Shown: positions 1 to 7,153 of the stretch, piece after piece
Layout of the letters: each line of letters starts with the position of its first letter
How positions within the stretch are numbered: the first letter of the stretch is position 1
Source of the DNA: Psittacicella hinzii
Lineage (GTDB): Bacteria > Pseudomonadota > Gammaproteobacteria > Enterobacterales > Psittacicellaceae
NCBI RefSeq assembly: GCF_003585935.1
Contig: NZ_NRJG01000005.1
Coordinates: 1 to 46,068, forward strand
Length of the DNA: 46,068 nt
Direction of reading: 5' to 3'
The notes under the pieces: model-generated
What the model was told of the DNA's origin: nothing
What the model saw: only the letters and a program-made list of their open reading frames with translations
Database searches by the model: none
Position numbers and translations under genes: made by a program

Positions 1-1
1 G

Positions 2-7
2 TATAAT
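2..7 (+). promoter_or_regulatory. Possible -10 element upstream of grxA
   Basis: TATAAT lies at the extreme left edge and no ORF separates it from grxA. The -35 region would be outside the window, so this is only a candidate. A transcript from here would carry a leader of about 135 nt. Confidence 0.3.
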
Positions 8-148
8 AGTGCCAAAATAATTAAAAACTTGGAATCTCTAAATTCGTACTTATAAATTAAATAGCTAAATACTCATATACGTATTTAACTACCAGCTTAT
101 ATCTAGAATTTAAAGATTGCTTAACCGGTCTTAGACAAGGAGAAAGAA

Positions 149-421
149 ATGGTTAAATATCAAGTAGAAATTTTTGGTCGTGAAAGTTGTCCTTACTGCC
201 AAAGAGCAAAAAACATTCTTGAAGAATTAAAAGTAGCAGGCATTGCTGATGGTGTATACCACGATATGATCGTTGAAGGTATCACTAAAGAAGATATCGC
301 AGCACGTATTGGTAAAGAAGTACGTACCGTACCACAAGTGTTTGTAAATGGTAATCACGTTGGTGGTTGCGATAACTTCGTAGCATTCTTAACTGCTGAA
401 GGTGTGAAATTTTCACACTAA
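149..421 (+). CDS. grxA: Glutaredoxin 1 (GrxA)
   Basis: Small cytoplasmic glutathione-dependent disulfide reductase that supplies electrons to ribonucleotide reductase and reduces protein disulfides. The 90-aa protein has the redox motif CPYC at residues 14-17 and the TVPQVF segment whose cis-proline faces the active site, followed by the GG-C glutathione-binding region. Length matches E. coli GrxA (85 aa). An AAGGAG ribosome site about 8 bases upstream supports this ATG. It is monocistronic, with an intrinsic terminator directly after the stop. An ACCGGTCT element sits just upstream of the ribosome site and recalls the half-sites before nemR and ohr, so shared control is possible but unproven. 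Confidence 0.93.
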   Translation: MVKYQVEIFGRESCPYCQRAKNILEELKVAGIADGVYHDMIVEGITKEDIAARIGKEVRTVPQVFVNGNHVGGCDNFVAFLTAEGVKFSH

Positions 422-432
422 TTAGTTTATAA

Positions 433-457
433 CCTCTGGTTTTGTTCCAGAGGTTTT
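433..457 (+). terminator. Intrinsic terminator of grxA
   Basis: A perfect 7-bp stem (CCTCTGG/CCAGAGG) with a 7-nt loop is followed by TTTT, 12 bases after the grxA stop. Confidence 0.8.
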
Positions 458-655
458 CCTATATCTTAATGTTTGGTAAACAGCTCTTGATTTCAGTTAA
501 GCATAATGAGAATAAAATTAAACATTGCATTTAAGAGACAAGTTCTATTTTAGTTGAGGTGTACCTCAAAACCAATTTGGTCGTCTTATACTTGCATTTA
601 ATTTTTAACTTTTTTCTTCTGTTTATCAAAACCTAAGGTTAAAACTTGTAAAATT

Positions 656-685
656 TAGACCGATAGGTCTAGACCTATCAGTCTA
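656..685 (+). promoter_or_regulatory. Double NemR-type operator
   Basis: Two 16-bp palindromes share the two bases TA: TAGACCGATAGGTCTA (656-671, perfect arms) and TAGACCTATCAGTCTA (670-685, one mismatch). Together they form a nearly perfect 30-bp palindrome. The TAGACC-N4-GGTCTA arrangement is like the NemR box as I recall it from E. coli, and the gene downstream is a NemR homologue, so autorepression is the likely use. The -35 region of the nemR promoter falls in the second box. Confidence 0.75.
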
Positions 686-698
686 GTCATGCTATTAT
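670..698 (+). promoter_or_regulatory. nemR promoter, apparently leaderless
   Basis: TATTAT (693-698) is the -10 and TAGACC (670-675) the -35, with 17-bp spacing. The nemR ATG is at 705, which is where transcription should begin, and no Shine-Dalgarno sequence precedes it. Bound repressor would cover the -35. Confidence 0.5.
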
Positions 699-704
699 AG
701 ATAT

Positions 705-1301
705 ATGAAGAGTACACAAGACACTGCACAAAAATTATTAGATGCAGGACTTTTTCTCTTATCCCAAAAAGGTTTTACGGCTGTTGGGCTGACTAAAATC
801 TTGGAAACAGCTCAAGTACCTAAAGGTTCGTTTTATCACTACTTTTCTTCTAAAGAAGAGTTTGGACAAAGAATTATCGAACAATATATCACCAATTATA
901 AACAGCAATTATCTGACTTATTTGCAACTTATCCAGAATCAGGCACGCGTGCCATGTATGAGTTTTGGCAAGCTTGGAGCAAACAAGAACAAGATGGTAA
1001 TGGATGTCTGGTAGTAAAACTTGCTGCTGAAGTTGCTGATTTATCAGAAAACATGCGTCAAGCTTTACATCAAGGCTGTGAAGAGATAATAGAATTAGTC
1101 GCTCATCGCTTAGCGCAAGCACAAGCTGCTGGTGAATTTAAACCAGAAGTAGATATGAATGCTTTTGCGCAACATTTATATTTTTTATGGTTAGGGGCAT
1201 GTACAACCTATCGTCTCTACCGTCCAGTTACTAGTTGTCTTGAAGCGACAACGCAACAAACTTCATGGTTACTTGCGCAAGTAACAATGAACAAAGAATA
1301 A
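705..1301 (+). CDS. nemR: TetR-family repressor NemR
   Basis: Electrophile- and hypochlorite-responsive transcriptional repressor. The N-terminal helix-turn-helix (about residues 25-50, including VPKGSFYHYF) and the central GCLVVKLAAEV segment match E. coli NemR closely. Cys101 occupies the place of E. coli Cys106, the residue whose oxidation or alkylation releases DNA. The 198-aa length is the same as the family. It lies just behind a double palindromic operator and appears leaderless. In E. coli nemR precedes nemA and gloA. Here it precedes an Ohr-type peroxide reductase and an MDR oxidoreductase, so the regulon looks rebuilt around different detoxification enzymes. The identification as NemR is from sequence; regulation of the neighbours is inference. 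Confidence 0.85.
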   Translation: MKSTQDTAQKLLDAGLFLLSQKGFTAVGLTKILETAQVPKGSFYHYFSSKEEFGQRIIEQYITNYKQQLSDLFATYPESGTRAMYEFWQAWSKQEQDGNGCLVVKLAAEVADLSENMRQALHQGCEEIIELVAHRLAQAQAAGEFKPEVDMNAFAQHLYFLWLGACTTYRLYRPVTSCLEATTQQTSWLLAQVTMNKE

Positions 1302-1303
1302 AG

Positions 1304-1320
1304 AAGCCTCTGGCTTTTTT
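1304..1320 (+). terminator. Short terminator after nemR
   Basis: AAGCC-TCT-GGCTT stem-loop (5 bp) followed by TTTT, three bases after the nemR stop. It is weak, so read-through into ohr is possible. Confidence 0.5.
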
Positions 1321-1339
1321 ATTTACATGGTTACTAATT

Positions 1340-1347
1340 GACCGGTC
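1340..1347 (+). promoter_or_regulatory. GACCGGTC palindrome upstream of ohr
   Basis: The 8-bp palindrome lies about 40 bases before the ohr ATG. It contains NemR-type half-sites (GACC and GGTC) but without the 4-bp spacer found before nemR. ACCGGTCT also occurs before grxA at 124-131. It is a candidate site only. Confidence 0.35.
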
Positions 1348-1387
1348 TATTTTTTTAACAAACTAAAACACAAACAAGGAAAACAAC

Positions 1388-1798
1388 ATGAAAGTATTCT
1401 ATCAAACATCTGCAACTTCAGTTGGTGGTCGTAGTGGTGTAGTTAAAACTGATGATGGTTCATTAGAGTTTGAACTAACTGCTTTTAACTCAGGTCACGA
1501 AGGAGTAAACCCTGAAAAATTATTTGCTATGGGTTATGCAGCATGTTTTGATTCAGCTGCGAATTTAGTAGCCCAACAAATGGAATTACCAGTAACAAGT
1601 ATTAAAACTAATGTGCATGTAGGTATTGGTCAAGTTCTAGGTGGTGCTTTTGCTCTTGAAGTTGCAATTAAACTTTATACTCAAGGTTTAACTCAAGAAC
1701 AAGCGCAAGCTTTAGTTGAACGTGCGCACCAAGTATGTCCGTACTCAAATGCTACACGTAACAATATCCAAATTACGGTAGAAGCAATCGCGGAATAA
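1388..1798 (+). CDS. ohr: Organic hydroperoxide resistance protein (Ohr/OsmC family)
   Basis: Thiol peroxidase that reduces organic hydroperoxides through a reactive cysteine pair. The 136-aa protein contains the Ohr subfamily signatures NPEKLFAMGYAACFDSA (Cys53, peroxidatic) and VCPYSNATR (Cys117, resolving). The 64-residue separation is the one seen in Ohr enzymes. Arg15 is a plausible catalytic arginine. AAGGAAAACAAC before the ATG supplies a ribosome site. In other bacteria ohr is usually controlled by the MarR-type OhrR, and none is visible here. The gene follows nemR by 86 bases, so NemR control of an Ohr is an attractive but untested possibility. Confidence 0.88.
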   Translation: MKVFYQTSATSVGGRSGVVKTDDGSLEFELTAFNSGHEGVNPEKLFAMGYAACFDSAANLVAQQMELPVTSIKTNVHVGIGQVLGGAFALEVAIKLYTQGLTQEQAQALVERAHQVCPYSNATRNNIQITVEAIAE

Positions 1799-1861
1799 AA
1801 TCAACGGCAGTTTTTAACGCAAATCATAGATAACTCACTTTAGGCTCATAAGCACTAGACT

Positions 1862-1888
1862 GCAGAGCAAAACCTAGTTTTGCTCTGC
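1862..1888 (+). terminator. Strong hairpin after ohr
   Basis: Twelve-bp perfect arms (GCAGAGCAAAAC and its complement) with a 3-nt loop, 64 bases past the ohr stop. The following bases (CACTTTCTTATTTTT) are only moderately T-rich. It probably terminates ohr. Confidence 0.6.
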
Positions 1889-1935
1889 CACTTTCTTATT
1901 TTTATTTCGACGACAATTTTCTTACGACGAATTAT

Positions 1936-2010
1936 GTTTACTTAACAATTTGCTTAAGCGCTTCGAATATCTTTAGGCTTACTTAAGCAAATTCTTACGT
2001 AAACTATAAT
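1936..2010 (+). promoter_or_regulatory. Inverted repeat at the promoter of the MDR oxidoreductase gene
   Basis: AATTTGCTTAAG (1947-1958) and CTTAAGCAAATT (1982-1993) are perfect 12-bp inverted copies. Outer GTTTAC (1936-1941) and GTAAAC (1999-2004) also pair. TATAAT follows at 2005-2010, so the right arm sits over the -35 region. It looks like a transcription-factor operator distinct from the NemR box. Confidence 0.5.
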
Positions 2011-2051
2011 TAAATACATCTTTACTTTTAACAACAAATAAACACAGAATT

Positions 2052-3053
2052 ATGACAAACAACCAAATGATGCAAGCAGCAATTCACCGTAGTTTTGGTG
2101 AGCCAGCTGAAGTAATTGAAACCGTAAACTTAGCAATCCCAGAACCAAAAGCCGATGAAGTACAAATCAAAATGATTTACTCACCTATCCATAATCACGA
2201 TTTATGGACTATTCGCGGTACTTATGGTTATAAACCAGAGTTACCTGAAGCAGGTGGTTCAGAAGCTGTAGGAATTGTTACTAAATTAGGTGCTGATGTT
2301 ACAAACCTACAAGTAGGTCAACGTGTTGCTATTGCGGCTACGCATGGAACTTGGGGTGAGTATTTTACAGGTCCGGCTGCTAGTTGTGTACCAATTCCAG
2401 AGCAAATGTCGGACGAAGATGCTGCGCAACTAATTGCAATGCCATTTAGTAGTATTACCCTTTTAGATTCATTAAACGTTACAGCTGGTGATTGGATTAT
2501 CCTCAATGCTGCAAGTGGTATGATTGGTAAAACTACGGCTATGTTAGGTAAAGCACGTGGCATTAATGTTATTAATGTAGTGCGTCGTAATGCCGCTGTT
2601 GAAGAATTAAAAGCTCTTGGTTTAGACTATGTTGTATTTACAGAAAATAGCGATTGGATGGATCAAGTTCGTGCTATAGTAAAAGATCAACCAATTAAAG
2701 CAGCTGTAGATTCAATTAGTGGTCAAGCTAGTTATGATCTTGCTGAACTCTTAGCTTATAAAGGAACTTTAGTAAGCTTTGGTACTTTAGAGCAAGAACC
2801 AGTAAAAGTTTCAGTGGGTGCTTTAATTTTTAAACAAATTAATGTGCGTGGATTCTGGGGTTTAATCGAAATCCGTGAAATGCCAGCCGAGAAGCGTGCT
2901 GCATTAATGCAAGAATTAATGCAACATATTATTGCTAAACGTATCGTTTTACCTGTAGCTGGGATCTATCCTTTAGAGCAAGCTGCACAAGCTTGTGCAG
3001 CCAGCCTTGCTCCTGGTAAAAATGGTAAAGTTTTAATTGCAGGAAGTAAATAG
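2052..3053 (+). CDS. MDR-family NAD(P)H-dependent oxidoreductase (zinc-type ADH / quinone or enoyl reductase-like)
   Basis: Medium-chain dehydrogenase/reductase of 333 aa. The N-terminal GroES-like half carries HNHDLWTIRGTYGYKPELP (from residue 47) and GGSEAVGIV. The Rossmann half begins at about residue 148 with the cofactor loop AASGMIG (153-159). The catalytic and structural zinc cysteines of true alcohol dehydrogenases are absent, so a zinc-independent reductase acting on quinones, 2-enals or enoyl thioesters is more likely (MECR/quinone reductase branch). It lies in a nemR-ohr neighbourhood and overlaps no other gene. A membrane-protein gene begins 4 bases after its stop. Substrate is not determinable from sequence. 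There is no clear Shine-Dalgarno sequence before the ATG. Confidence 0.75.
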   Translation: MTNNQMMQAAIHRSFGEPAEVIETVNLAIPEPKADEVQIKMIYSPIHNHDLWTIRGTYGYKPELPEAGGSEAVGIVTKLGADVTNLQVGQRVAIAATHGTWGEYFTGPAASCVPIPEQMSDEDAAQLIAMPFSSITLLDSLNVTAGDWIILNAASGMIGKTTAMLGKARGINVINVVRRNAAVEELKALGLDYVVFTENSDWMDQVRAIVKDQPIKAAVDSISGQASYDLAELLAYKGTLVSFGTLEQEPVKVSVGALIFKQINVRGFWGLIEIREMPAEKRAALMQELMQHIIAKRIVLPVAGIYPLEQAAQACAASLAPGKNGKVLIAGSK

Positions 3054-3057
3054 TTTT

Positions 3058-3438
3058 ATGTTTTTGTCCCATACGTACTTTTGGCTAGTGATCATTTTGC
3101 TTACGGCTACGGTGTTGGAGTTTGTTTTTATCTTTGTCATTGAAACAGTCATCCCACGTAGTGCTTTGACGCGTAGAGTATTTAATCTTGATCCAGAATT
3201 ACAAGCACAACCTTTAGTGCAGAACCTGTTAAAGAACCAAGGAGTTTATAATTTAGTCCTTGCGGTATTTCTTATAATTAGTGTTTGGTCAATGAGTGTA
3301 TTGTTTACTGTTTTAAGCTTAGGTGTAATGATCGCCGTAGCTATCTATGGGGCTCTAACAGTAAATAAGCATATTCTCTGGAAACAAGGTTTGTTACCGG
3401 CTTTAAGCTTAAGTGTCCTAATCCTAGGTGCTTTATAA
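3058..3438 (+). CDS. DUF1304-type small membrane protein
   Basis: 126-aa protein with about four hydrophobic segments (residues 5-30, 60-80, 82-102, 108-126) and the features of the DUF1304 family: NQGVYNLVLA, then IYGALTVNKHILWKQGLLPAL. Function is unknown. An AGGAAG ribosome site inside the 3' end of the preceding gene favours ATG 3058 over a TTG at 3037 that would overlap that gene. The 4-base spacing indicates co-transcription with the MDR oxidoreductase, placing it in the same stress cluster. A bidirectional terminator follows. Confidence 0.7.
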   Translation: MFLSHTYFWLVIILLTATVLEFVFIFVIETVIPRSALTRRVFNLDPELQAQPLVQNLLKNQGVYNLVLAVFLIISVWSMSVLFTVLSLGVMIAVAIYGALTVNKHILWKQGLLPALSLSVLILGAL

Positions 3439-3525
3439 GATCGAGCAATTTTCAGCTTCTTATCCTAAGATTTAAGATCTAAGACTTGAGAGCTAAAAAC
3501 TTAAAACTTTAAACCTTTCAAACTT

Positions 3526-3557
3526 AAATCCCCGTGAAGTAAGCTTCACGGGGATTT
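3526..3557. terminator. Bidirectional terminator between the DUF1304 gene and the GT6 gene
   Basis: Perfect 14-bp stem (AAATCCCCGTGAAG and complement) with a 4-nt loop between convergent genes. It can serve both strands. Confidence 0.85.
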
Positions 3558-3586
3558 AGGTTTATGAGTTTTGTGTAATATTTACT

Positions 3587-4516
3587 CTACTGTTCAACCT
3601 GATTATAAATCAGACCAACAAAGCCTAGATTTTGTTGCCAATAAGGTTCAAACTCGGCGCGTTGTTCGCGCCAAATGGCATCCAGATCTTTTTCATGCTC
3701 GAGTAATTGTTGGATTTGTTCTAAACTAAAACCAACTTGCTTATTACGCAGTGCGTTTAAATCTTGCACAAGTAGATTTTTATTCAGACAAACACCTAAC
3801 CACTCTGGACGTTCACCAATATACGAAGAAATCGGATGATATTCTTGAGGCACCATAAAGATTGGGGGCATAATATGTGCTTGATAACCTGTGGTATATA
3901 AATAGTGGTTAAGATGACTTTCATCATGCCAAAGAGCAATAATCCCTTTAGCTAAATCAAAATCAATATTTCGCTCAAGTGTGGCTATCATGTGCATAAA
4001 TGCTGCACTAGTGCCGCCAAAGAAACCACCTGCAACATATGTAGTTGTGGCATTCTCTGGAATATAGGCTAAAGACTGAGGATTGCGTTCGTAGGACTTA
4101 GCTGCTTCAGGTACAGCATTTTGCCCGTAGTGATAAACCAAGTATAAATCTTTAGATGCATCTCCGGTTGCTGGTTGCAGAAAGTTTTTACCGAGTATGG
4201 GATTCTTAGCGTACCAGTTAGCATTAGCAAAGAACACATAGTCGTATTCGCTTAAGAGTTCACGCACTTCTGGACGATTAAACATTTTAAAACGATGTAA
4301 AGTCGCTCCAGGCCATGCTAAGTGTTCTTGGGGAATTAGAGTTACATTCTCAGTATTAGCATAGGTAGTGGCTAGATCTTCGCTATCAGTAAAGACAAAA
4401 TATTGCACTTGGCAATCAGGTAAGAAGTTTTGTTGATTATGCGCAAATACGGCTTTAAAGAAAGTATCGTAAGATCCGGTATTAATACTTAAGAATGCTA
4501 CTTTAGGTTGTTGCAT
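3587..4516 (-). CDS. Glycosyltransferase family 6 (bacterial ABO/alpha-1,3-Gal(NAc) transferase-like)
   Basis: 309-aa cytoplasmic GT-A enzyme of the family that includes the mammalian ABO and alpha-galactosyltransferases. It has VAFLSINTG at the start, LHRFKMFN (about 73-80), FFANANW (95-101), VAGGFFGG (161-168) and HDESHLN (197-203). The metal-binding DXD of vertebrate enzymes is replaced by NAN (98-100). This is the NXN form known in bacterial GT6, which works without a divalent metal. No membrane anchor is visible. In host-associated bacteria such enzymes decorate LPS or capsule with host-like glycans; the acceptor here is unknown. It has no partner glycosyltransferase nearby. The upstream region carries three direct repeats. 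No ribosome site is evident. Confidence 0.8.
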   Translation of the reverse strand: MQQPKVAFLSINTGSYDTFFKAVFAHNQQNFLPDCQVQYFVFTDSEDLATTYANTENVTLIPQEHLAWPGATLHRFKMFNRPEVRELLSEYDYVFFANANWYAKNPILGKNFLQPATGDASKDLYLVYHYGQNAVPEAAKSYERNPQSLAYIPENATTTYVAGGFFGGTSAAFMHMIATLERNIDFDLAKGIIALWHDESHLNHYLYTTGYQAHIMPPIFMVPQEYHPISSYIGERPEWLGVCLNKNLLVQDLNALRNKQVGFSLEQIQQLLEHEKDLDAIWREQRAEFEPYWQQNLGFVGLIYNQVEQ

Positions 4517-4619
4517 AGAAAATATAGGAAAAATTTTACTCTAGAGGGAGTATGTAAAAAAGTACATACTGCTACACCATACATCACTTAATAGAGACTT
4601 ATTGCTTGATTTGTCTTTC

Positions 4620-4681
4620 TTGAAATAATTCTTAAACTTAGTTGAAATTAGTCTTAAGATTATTCTTGAAATTAGTCTTAA
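4620..4681 (+). repeat. Three direct repeats upstream of the GT6 gene
   Basis: TTGAAATTAGTCTTAA occurs at 4642-4657 and 4666-4681 (identical, 24-bp period). A related copy, TTGAAATAATTCTTAA, is at 4620-4635 (22-bp period). Spacing near two helical turns suits a regulator binding one face of the DNA upstream of the minus-strand GT6 gene. Confidence 0.65.
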
Positions 4682-4712
4682 TATCAGTGGTGAGTCTAAG
4701 TGAGGTAACCTA

Positions 4713-5795
4713 TTAGAGTTGCGTAATATTAATACTTGGAGCTGCGCTCTTAATTCGCATATAAGTCTGATATGCAACTTGATCGGCTAGTTGATTAAAT
4801 ACTTGTCCAATGCTGCTTTCTGGTTGCGAAGCAGTGGTAATAACCCCTAAATCAAGATCATGTCCAACTTGCGGATCTAAAGGAATGCTCGCAAGCAATG
4901 GTGTTTCCATAATTTGTGACATTTCTTTAACGCCATCTTTACCAAAGATATGCGCTTGGAAACCACAATTAGGACAAGTATACATGCTCATATTTTCTAC
5001 AATCCCTAATACCGGAATTGTTAGTTTACGGAACATGTTAACTCCCTTATATACATCTAAAAGAGCAATCTCTTGCGGCGTAGAGACGATTACGGCTGCA
5101 GTTACCGCAAGGTTTTGCGCCACTGTTAGTTGAATATCACCAGTACCTGGTGGCATATCAATCACTAAATAGTCTAAGTTAGGCCAATTAGTTTCTACCA
5201 TTAATTGTTTAAGCATCGAAGAAGCAACAGGTCCGCGCCAAATAGTTGCATCAGTTTCTCCCACTAAAAAACCAATTGAATTAGCAACAAGATTACCTAC
5301 TTGCACTGGGTTCATGGTTTTCTGATCATCTGATGTAGGTTGTTGATCTCCAGCACCAAGCATGTGCGGAATAGATGGACCATATACATCGGCATCAAGT
5401 AAACCAACTTTAGCTCCACCATTAGCTAGAGCTGCGGCTAAGTTAACTGCTACTGATGATTTACCCACACCTCCTTTACATGAAGATACGGCAATAATAT
5501 TTTTAACTCCTTTAACCGTCTCTTGTCCATTAGCTGCTGCACGCTGGCTAATGTTATATTGCAACTTAAGGTTAAGCATAGTTACCTCAGGTTGTTTACT
5601 TTGCACAAAGGTCAGTAACTCTTGTTGCAGATCTTGTATTTGCGTAAAAGCAAAAGGTAAGGTTAAAGTTAGGGCTAGAGTTTGTTTTTGGGGATTATAG
5701 AGAAAATCTTGAGGATTAAAAGCTTTTAACTCTTGTAAGCTTTTACCCCATTGTGAATATGAGAAATCTTGAATAAAAGTAAAGTCGCAACTCAT
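4713..5795 (-). CDS. mrp: Mrp/ApbC iron-sulfur cluster carrier ATPase
   Basis: Cytoplasmic P-loop ATPase that binds and transfers [4Fe-4S] clusters to apoproteins. The 360-aa protein starts with a MIP18-like domain (about 1-80). Then come the deviant Walker A CKGGVGKSS (106-114), LLDADVYGPSIP (132-143), the VIDMPPGTGD Walker B (211-220) and the C-terminal CPNC pair (Cys274, Cys277) that holds the bridging cluster. Length is close to E. coli Mrp (369). An AAGGAG ribosome site lies 8 bases before the ATG. E. coli mrp lies next to metG; here it is alone, divergent from guaC. Confidence 0.93.
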   Translation of the reverse strand: MSCDFTFIQDFSYSQWGKSLQELKAFNPQDFLYNPQKQTLALTLTLPFAFTQIQDLQQELLTFVQSKQPEVTMLNLKLQYNISQRAAANGQETVKGVKNIIAVSSCKGGVGKSSVAVNLAAALANGGAKVGLLDADVYGPSIPHMLGAGDQQPTSDDQKTMNPVQVGNLVANSIGFLVGETDATIWRGPVASSMLKQLMVETNWPNLDYLVIDMPPGTGDIQLTVAQNLAVTAAVIVSTPQEIALLDVYKGVNMFRKLTIPVLGIVENMSMYTCPNCGFQAHIFGKDGVKEMSQIMETPLLASIPLDPQVGHDLDLGVITTASQPESSIGQVFNQLADQVAYQTYMRIKSAAPSINITQL

Positions 5796-5967
5796 GCAAC
5801 ATACTCCTTATCGATAGTGAATATAATTAGCTTTTGCTATTAGTGCAACAAAGACTAAAAGCAATCTTCTATTTTACTCCAAATTGCCGTCTCTTGCGGA
5901 TAATTCTATGTTGCGCTTTAATCTCTATTTAGAAAGCACATTTAATTTTGGATACAAATTACAATCC

Positions 5968-6011
5968 TTGGTTATTTTTTTACCTATTCTTGGTTATTTT
6001 TTTACCTATTC
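5968..6011 (+). repeat. 22-bp perfect tandem duplication
   Basis: Two consecutive identical copies of a 22-bp unit beginning TTGGTTATTTTTTTACC (5968-5989 and 5990-6011). Each carries a run of seven T. It lies between divergent genes, about 70 bases before the guaC -10. Confidence 0.85.
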
Positions 6012-6077
6012 TATACAAGTTGTTTTTAACTCTAAGAAAAACCGTACTAAATACTTCTTAGCAGCGTAATAGGTTTA

Positions 6078-6125
6078 TGATAATATATATAAAACTGGGC
6101 AGCAAAAATGCCCAGTTGTTTTTTT
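6078..6125 (+). promoter_or_regulatory. guaC extended -10 and 5'-terminal hairpin with U-tract
   Basis: TGATAATAT (6078-6086) is an extended -10, placing the transcript start near 6093. The hairpin AACTGGGCA / TGCCCAGTT (6093-6101 and 6109-6117) begins at that point and is followed by GTTTTTTTG. The shape is that of an intrinsic terminator located between promoter and gene. It may act as an attenuator, a 5' stabiliser, or end an upstream transcript. Confidence 0.55.
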
Positions 6126-6148
6126 GTTTAAAAAAAGGAAAATTTTCC

Positions 6149-7135
6149 ATGATAAATGATATGAGAATCTTCGACTACGAAGATATTCAGTTAATTCCTA
6201 ACAAATGTATTGTTGAAAGTCGTTCAGAATGTAATACTCATGCACGTTTAGGTAAAATGGAGTTTAAAATTCCGGTAGTACCTTCAAACATGCAAACTAT
6301 TATTGATGAACCTTTAGCTGAAGAATTAGCACGTCGGGGTTACTTTTATATCATGCACCGTTTCAATCCAGAAACGCGTGAAGCTTTTATTCGCCATATG
6401 AAAGAGCAAGGTTTATACTCTTCAATTTCTATTGGGGTAAAAGCTGATGAATTTGATTTTGTGCGTCATTTAGCTGCGCAAAATTTAGTGCCAGAATATA
6501 TTACGATCGATATTGCCCATGGTCATTCAGAAAAAGTTATCGAAATGATTAAGTTCATTAAACAAATTTTACCTGAAACTTTTGTGATTGCGGGTAACGT
6601 AGGTACACCAGAGGCAGTACGTGAATTAGAAAATGCTGGAGCTGATGCTACTAAAGTAGGTATTGGTCCAGGTAAAGTATGTATCACTAAGTTAAAAACT
6701 GGTTTTGGTACAGGTGGTTGGCAATTAGCTGCTTTACGTTGGTGTGCTAAAGCTGCAACTAAACCAATTATTGCTGATGGTGGTATTCGTGATCACGGTG
6801 ATGTAGCTAAGTCTATGCGTTTTGGTGCGACTTTTGTAATGATTGGTTCGTTATTCTCAGGACACGAACAAAGTCCAGGTGAAACAATTGAGATCGACGG
6901 TAAACTTTACAAAGAATACTTTGGTTCAGCTTCAGAGTTCCAAAAAGGTGAACGTAAAAACGTGGAGGGCAAGAAAATCCTTACTCCATATAAAGGAGAC
7001 CTTTTTGCTACCCTAACCGAAATGGAACAAGACTTACAAAGTTCAATTTCGTACGCAGGTGGTAAGGACTTACGTGCCTTACGTAAAGTTGATTATGTAA
7101 TCGTGAAGAACTCTATTTTTAACGGTGACCGTTAA
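6149..7135 (+). CDS. guaC: GMP reductase, 325-330-aa class
   Basis: Converts GMP to IMP with NADPH, part of purine salvage. The 328-aa protein is an IMPDH/GMPR-type TIM barrel. It has [18 protein letters not shown] near the start, [11 protein letters not shown] (147-157), and the catalytic loop [11 protein letters not shown] with Cys178, followed by the flexible GFGTGG segment. The start matches the shorter class seen for example in Firmicutes rather than the 346-aa E. coli type, so it may have been acquired. ATG 6149 is chosen because AGGA lies 9 bases upstream. A longer frame opening at 6077 would run through the leader hairpin. The bases GGAAAATTTTCC (6137-6148) can partly mask the ribosome site. 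Confidence 0.9.
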   Translation: MINDMRIFDYEDIQLIPNKCIVESRSECNTHARLGKMEFKIPVVPSNMQTIIDEPLAEELARRGYFYIMHRFNPETREAFIRHMKEQGLYSSISIGVKADEFDFVRHLAAQNLVPEYITIDIAHGHSEKVIEMIKFIKQILPETFVIAGNVGTPEAVRELENAGADATKVGIGPGKVCITKLKTGFGTGGWQLAALRWCAKAATKPIIADGGIRDHGDVAKSMRFGATFVMIGSLFSGHEQSPGETIEIDGKLYKEYFGSASEFQKGERKNVEGKKILTPYKGDLFATLTEMEQDLQSSISYAGGKDLRALRKVDYVIVKNSIFNGDR

Positions 7136-7153
7136 TTTAAATTATAGTTAGCA

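Larger units (their letters stand above)
5796..6148. other. Divergent mrp-guaC intergenic region
   Basis: 353 bases. It contains the mrp ribosome site, a 22-bp perfect tandem duplication, an extended -10 for guaC and a hairpin with U-tract in the guaC leader (each listed separately). A 61-codon open frame at 5884-6069 has no ribosome site and spans the duplicated T-rich repeat, so I do not treat it as a gene. Confidence 0.6.

Noticed and set aside
3037-3057. TTG start for the DUF1304 protein, overlapping the MDR gene
   Set aside because: The AGGAAG ribosome site suits ATG 3058, and the family N terminus begins there.
4541-4777. 78-codon minus-strand frame between mrp and the GT6 gene
   Set aside because: It overlaps the end of mrp and encodes the direct repeats. 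The Leu/Ile-rich product is a composition artefact.
5884-6069. 61-codon plus-strand frame before guaC
   Set aside because: No ribosome site. Half of it is the duplicated T-rich 22-bp unit, and the product resembles no protein.
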